From: Planctomycetota bacterium
Lineage (GTDB): Bacteria > Planctomycetota > Planctomycetia > Planctomycetales > Planctomycetaceae
Length of the DNA stretch: 36,191 bases
Assembly: GCA_022600195.1 (NCBI GenBank)
Contig: JAHZKX010000073.1
Span: 1 to 36,191, forward strand
Direction of reading: 5' to 3'
The notes under the pieces are model-generated. The model was not told the DNA's origin, searched no databases, and saw nothing but the letters and a program-made list of their open reading frames with translations. Shown here piece by piece: positions 34,878 to 36,191 of the stretch. Within the stretch, counting starts at the first letter, position 1. Every line of letters begins with the position of its first letter. The translations under genes were made by a program, and so were the position numbers.

Positions 34878-35637
34878 CCTTTAATCCATCTTACTTACAT
34901 CATGGCTATCTACCTGACGGATACGTAATCCAGAGATTAGGTCGCATGTCGCGTCTTTTGCACTGCGCCAGCTCTCAATTATACAATCAGACATCGTTGT
35001 CTGATAGGAGTACGCTGAGTTTGGAGCCCTGCTCTGGTAAATCAAGCTTGGGGGTTGGGCCACAGAGAATCTGAGTCCAGTTTTTATTGCTCAACATATT
35101 GGTGTCGGTATTCTATCTAGTTGTCGTGGAAGGGATGCTATCAGAGACTCAAGCCGTGCGATTCAAAAAGTGTTTTGACAAAAAATCCGTTTCAGGATTA
35201 CACATCGCAGCTAATCTCAAGCACTTAAAACTGTCTCACACCATTATTCGTATCTTCCAACCAGAACAGAATGATTACGAATCAGTCACAGAAACCTCGG
35301 ATCATACCTGATACCACGAAAAGCTATAAATTCTTCGTGTACGCACGACGTCCGTTTTATGGGTCGTATACTGCACTCTGTCGAAACTCGTACGGAAAAT
35401 GACAACTGACTCCATAGCTACTTATCTATCTATTTCTCGAAAAACAGGACTTAAAGGTCCGGTTTGATTGACCTTTGTGGTCGCAATATCCAATATGAAT
35501 ATAGGTGATCTTGGAACCAAAAGTGCCTCTGGAAATTCAATCCGTGGCGTGGCCGATCGGCAAGTTTCAGTGCCAGGGTCATCATAAGAGGTACACAGCT
35601 GCCGGGGTCACGTTCAGCTCGAGAAGGAGAGAGAACT
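34878..35637. other. 760-base region without a convincing gene
   Basis: It contains the perfect hairpin at 34986-35005 and presumably the promoters of the response regulator (leftward) and the globin gene (rightward). A weak rightward frame, 35135-35311 (58 codons from ATG), has no ribosome site or recognisable feature and I do not call it a gene. The region may hide a small RNA. Confidence 0.5.
34986..35005. promoter_or_regulatory. Perfect inverted repeat upstream of the response regulator
   Basis: ATCAGACA and TGTCTGAT are perfectly complementary around TCGT, 118-137 bases upstream of the response-regulator start. The compact symmetry suits an operator; no T-tract is present. Confidence 0.4.
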
Positions 35638-36006
35638 ATGGCAGAAAATTTATTTGAGCGAATCGGTGGCACAGACACTATCAATGCAGCAGTGGATGCT
35701 CACTATGTAGCGATACTTGCTGATGATCGAGTGAAAGAGTATTTCGATGGTGTAGACATGGCTAAGTTGGCGACGAACCAAAAGGCATTCCTGGCCAGGG
35801 AATTTGGTGGTCCCGATAATTATGCAGGGCAGGAAATGCGACCATCCCATCTGCAATTCGTGTCACGCGGATTGAGCGATTCCCATGTGGATGCATTCAT
35901 CGAAATTATACTTGGAGCATTTCGGGCACAGGGAGTTGACGATTCACTGCTCAATGAAATTAAGGAAATCTTGGAAGGCCATCGTAAGGACGTATTAGAG
36001 AGGTAA
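35638..36006 (+). CDS. glbN: Truncated hemoglobin, group I
   Basis: The 122-residue two-on-two globin begins with NLFERIGGTDTINAAVDAHY. Tyr23 is at the B10 position, which stabilises bound O2. FGGPDNYAG and MRPSHLQF supply the Gly-Gly turn and the proximal heme ligand His71. Group I globins bind O2 tightly and oxidise NO to nitrate. The ribosome site GAAGGAGAGAG lies just upstream of the ATG. A perfect hairpin follows the gene. It closes the low-oxygen gene set of the window. Confidence 0.92.
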   Translation: MAENLFERIGGTDTINAAVDAHYVAILADDRVKEYFDGVDMAKLATNQKAFLAREFGGPDNYAGQEMRPSHLQFVSRGLSDSHVDAFIEIILGAFRAQGVDDSLLNEIKEILEGHRKDVLER

Positions 36007-36020
36007 ATTTCAAAAGCAAA

Positions 36021-36052
36021 ATCCTTGATCAGCACATTTTCTGATCAAGGAT
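36021..36052. terminator. Perfect 12-bp hairpin after the globin gene
   Basis: ATCCTTGATCAG and CTGATCAAGGAT pair perfectly around an 8-base loop, 15 bases after the stop. On the plus strand no T-run follows; on the minus strand a moderately T-rich stretch (TTTGCTTTTG) follows, so it might terminate a leftward transcript better. Beyond it, 36053-36191 shows no gene, only a short direct repeat CGTAGCGCC at 36072 and 36110. Confidence 0.5.
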
Positions 36053-36191
36053 GTAAACACCGGCCAGAAAACGTAGCGCCTGCCGGGAAGTGGTAAATTG
36101 TATTAAAAGCGTAGCGCCCAGATGATCACCTACTGATTTATGAGTCAAACTCTTGGTAGTCGAGAGTTCTGATTTCTGAAGCAGCGGGGGA

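Noticed and set aside
35087-35311. Rightward 74-codon frame before the globin gene
   Set aside because: Starts at TTG (ATG only at 35135), no ribosome site and no recognisable feature.

Overview
The window looks like a chromosomal segment of a planctomycete, probably Gimesia-like. This is an inference from gene content, moderate GC and family resemblance; no rRNA or other marker gene is present. It carries about 34 credible genes. The left edge (1-4400) is a loosely packed accessory region. It holds the first codons of a gene running off the window, a small secreted peptide, fragments of decayed or frameshifted genes, a nucleoside-monophosphate kinase with an unusual N-terminal domain, and a secreted SGNH hydrolase.

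From 4498 to 36006 almost every gene fits one theme: energy conservation and survival at low oxygen. A type IIA (Ca2+-like) P-type ATPase faces a 12-gene rightward operon (7924-18823). That operon begins with a cyclic-nucleotide-binding-domain protein without a DNA-binding domain. It continues with a four-subunit group 3b-type NAD(P)-linked [NiFe] hydrogenase (beta, gamma, delta, alpha), its maturation protease and a full hypABFCDE set, nearly all joined by start/stop overlaps. A leftward operon (26258-19478) encodes a complete alternative N-type ATPase in the order atpD-C-Q-R-B-E-F-A-G, followed in the same direction by a two-CBS protein.

Divergent from the N-ATPase are ppsA and a hemerythrin-like protein. 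Next come a leftward PAS histidine kinase with an altered receiver domain, a rightward group (small unknown protein, csrA, hsp20, BON protein), and a leftward rhodanese-like protein and NarL-type response regulator. A truncated globin ends the window.

The likely logic is as follows. The hydrogenase balances NAD(P)H and H2, and the N-ATPase and the P-type pump handle ion gradients. PpsA links pyruvate to PEP. Hemerythrin and globin deal with O2 or NO. Hsp20, BON and CsrA serve dormancy or stress, and the kinase/NarL-type pair may control the set. The gene mix resembles the mycobacterial DosR hypoxia regulon (ctpF, hspX, hrp1, group 3b hydrogenase). Intergenic regions also share a GGGGAAT / TTCCCC-N11-GGGG signal that may be the common operator. 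Co-regulation is inferred, not shown.
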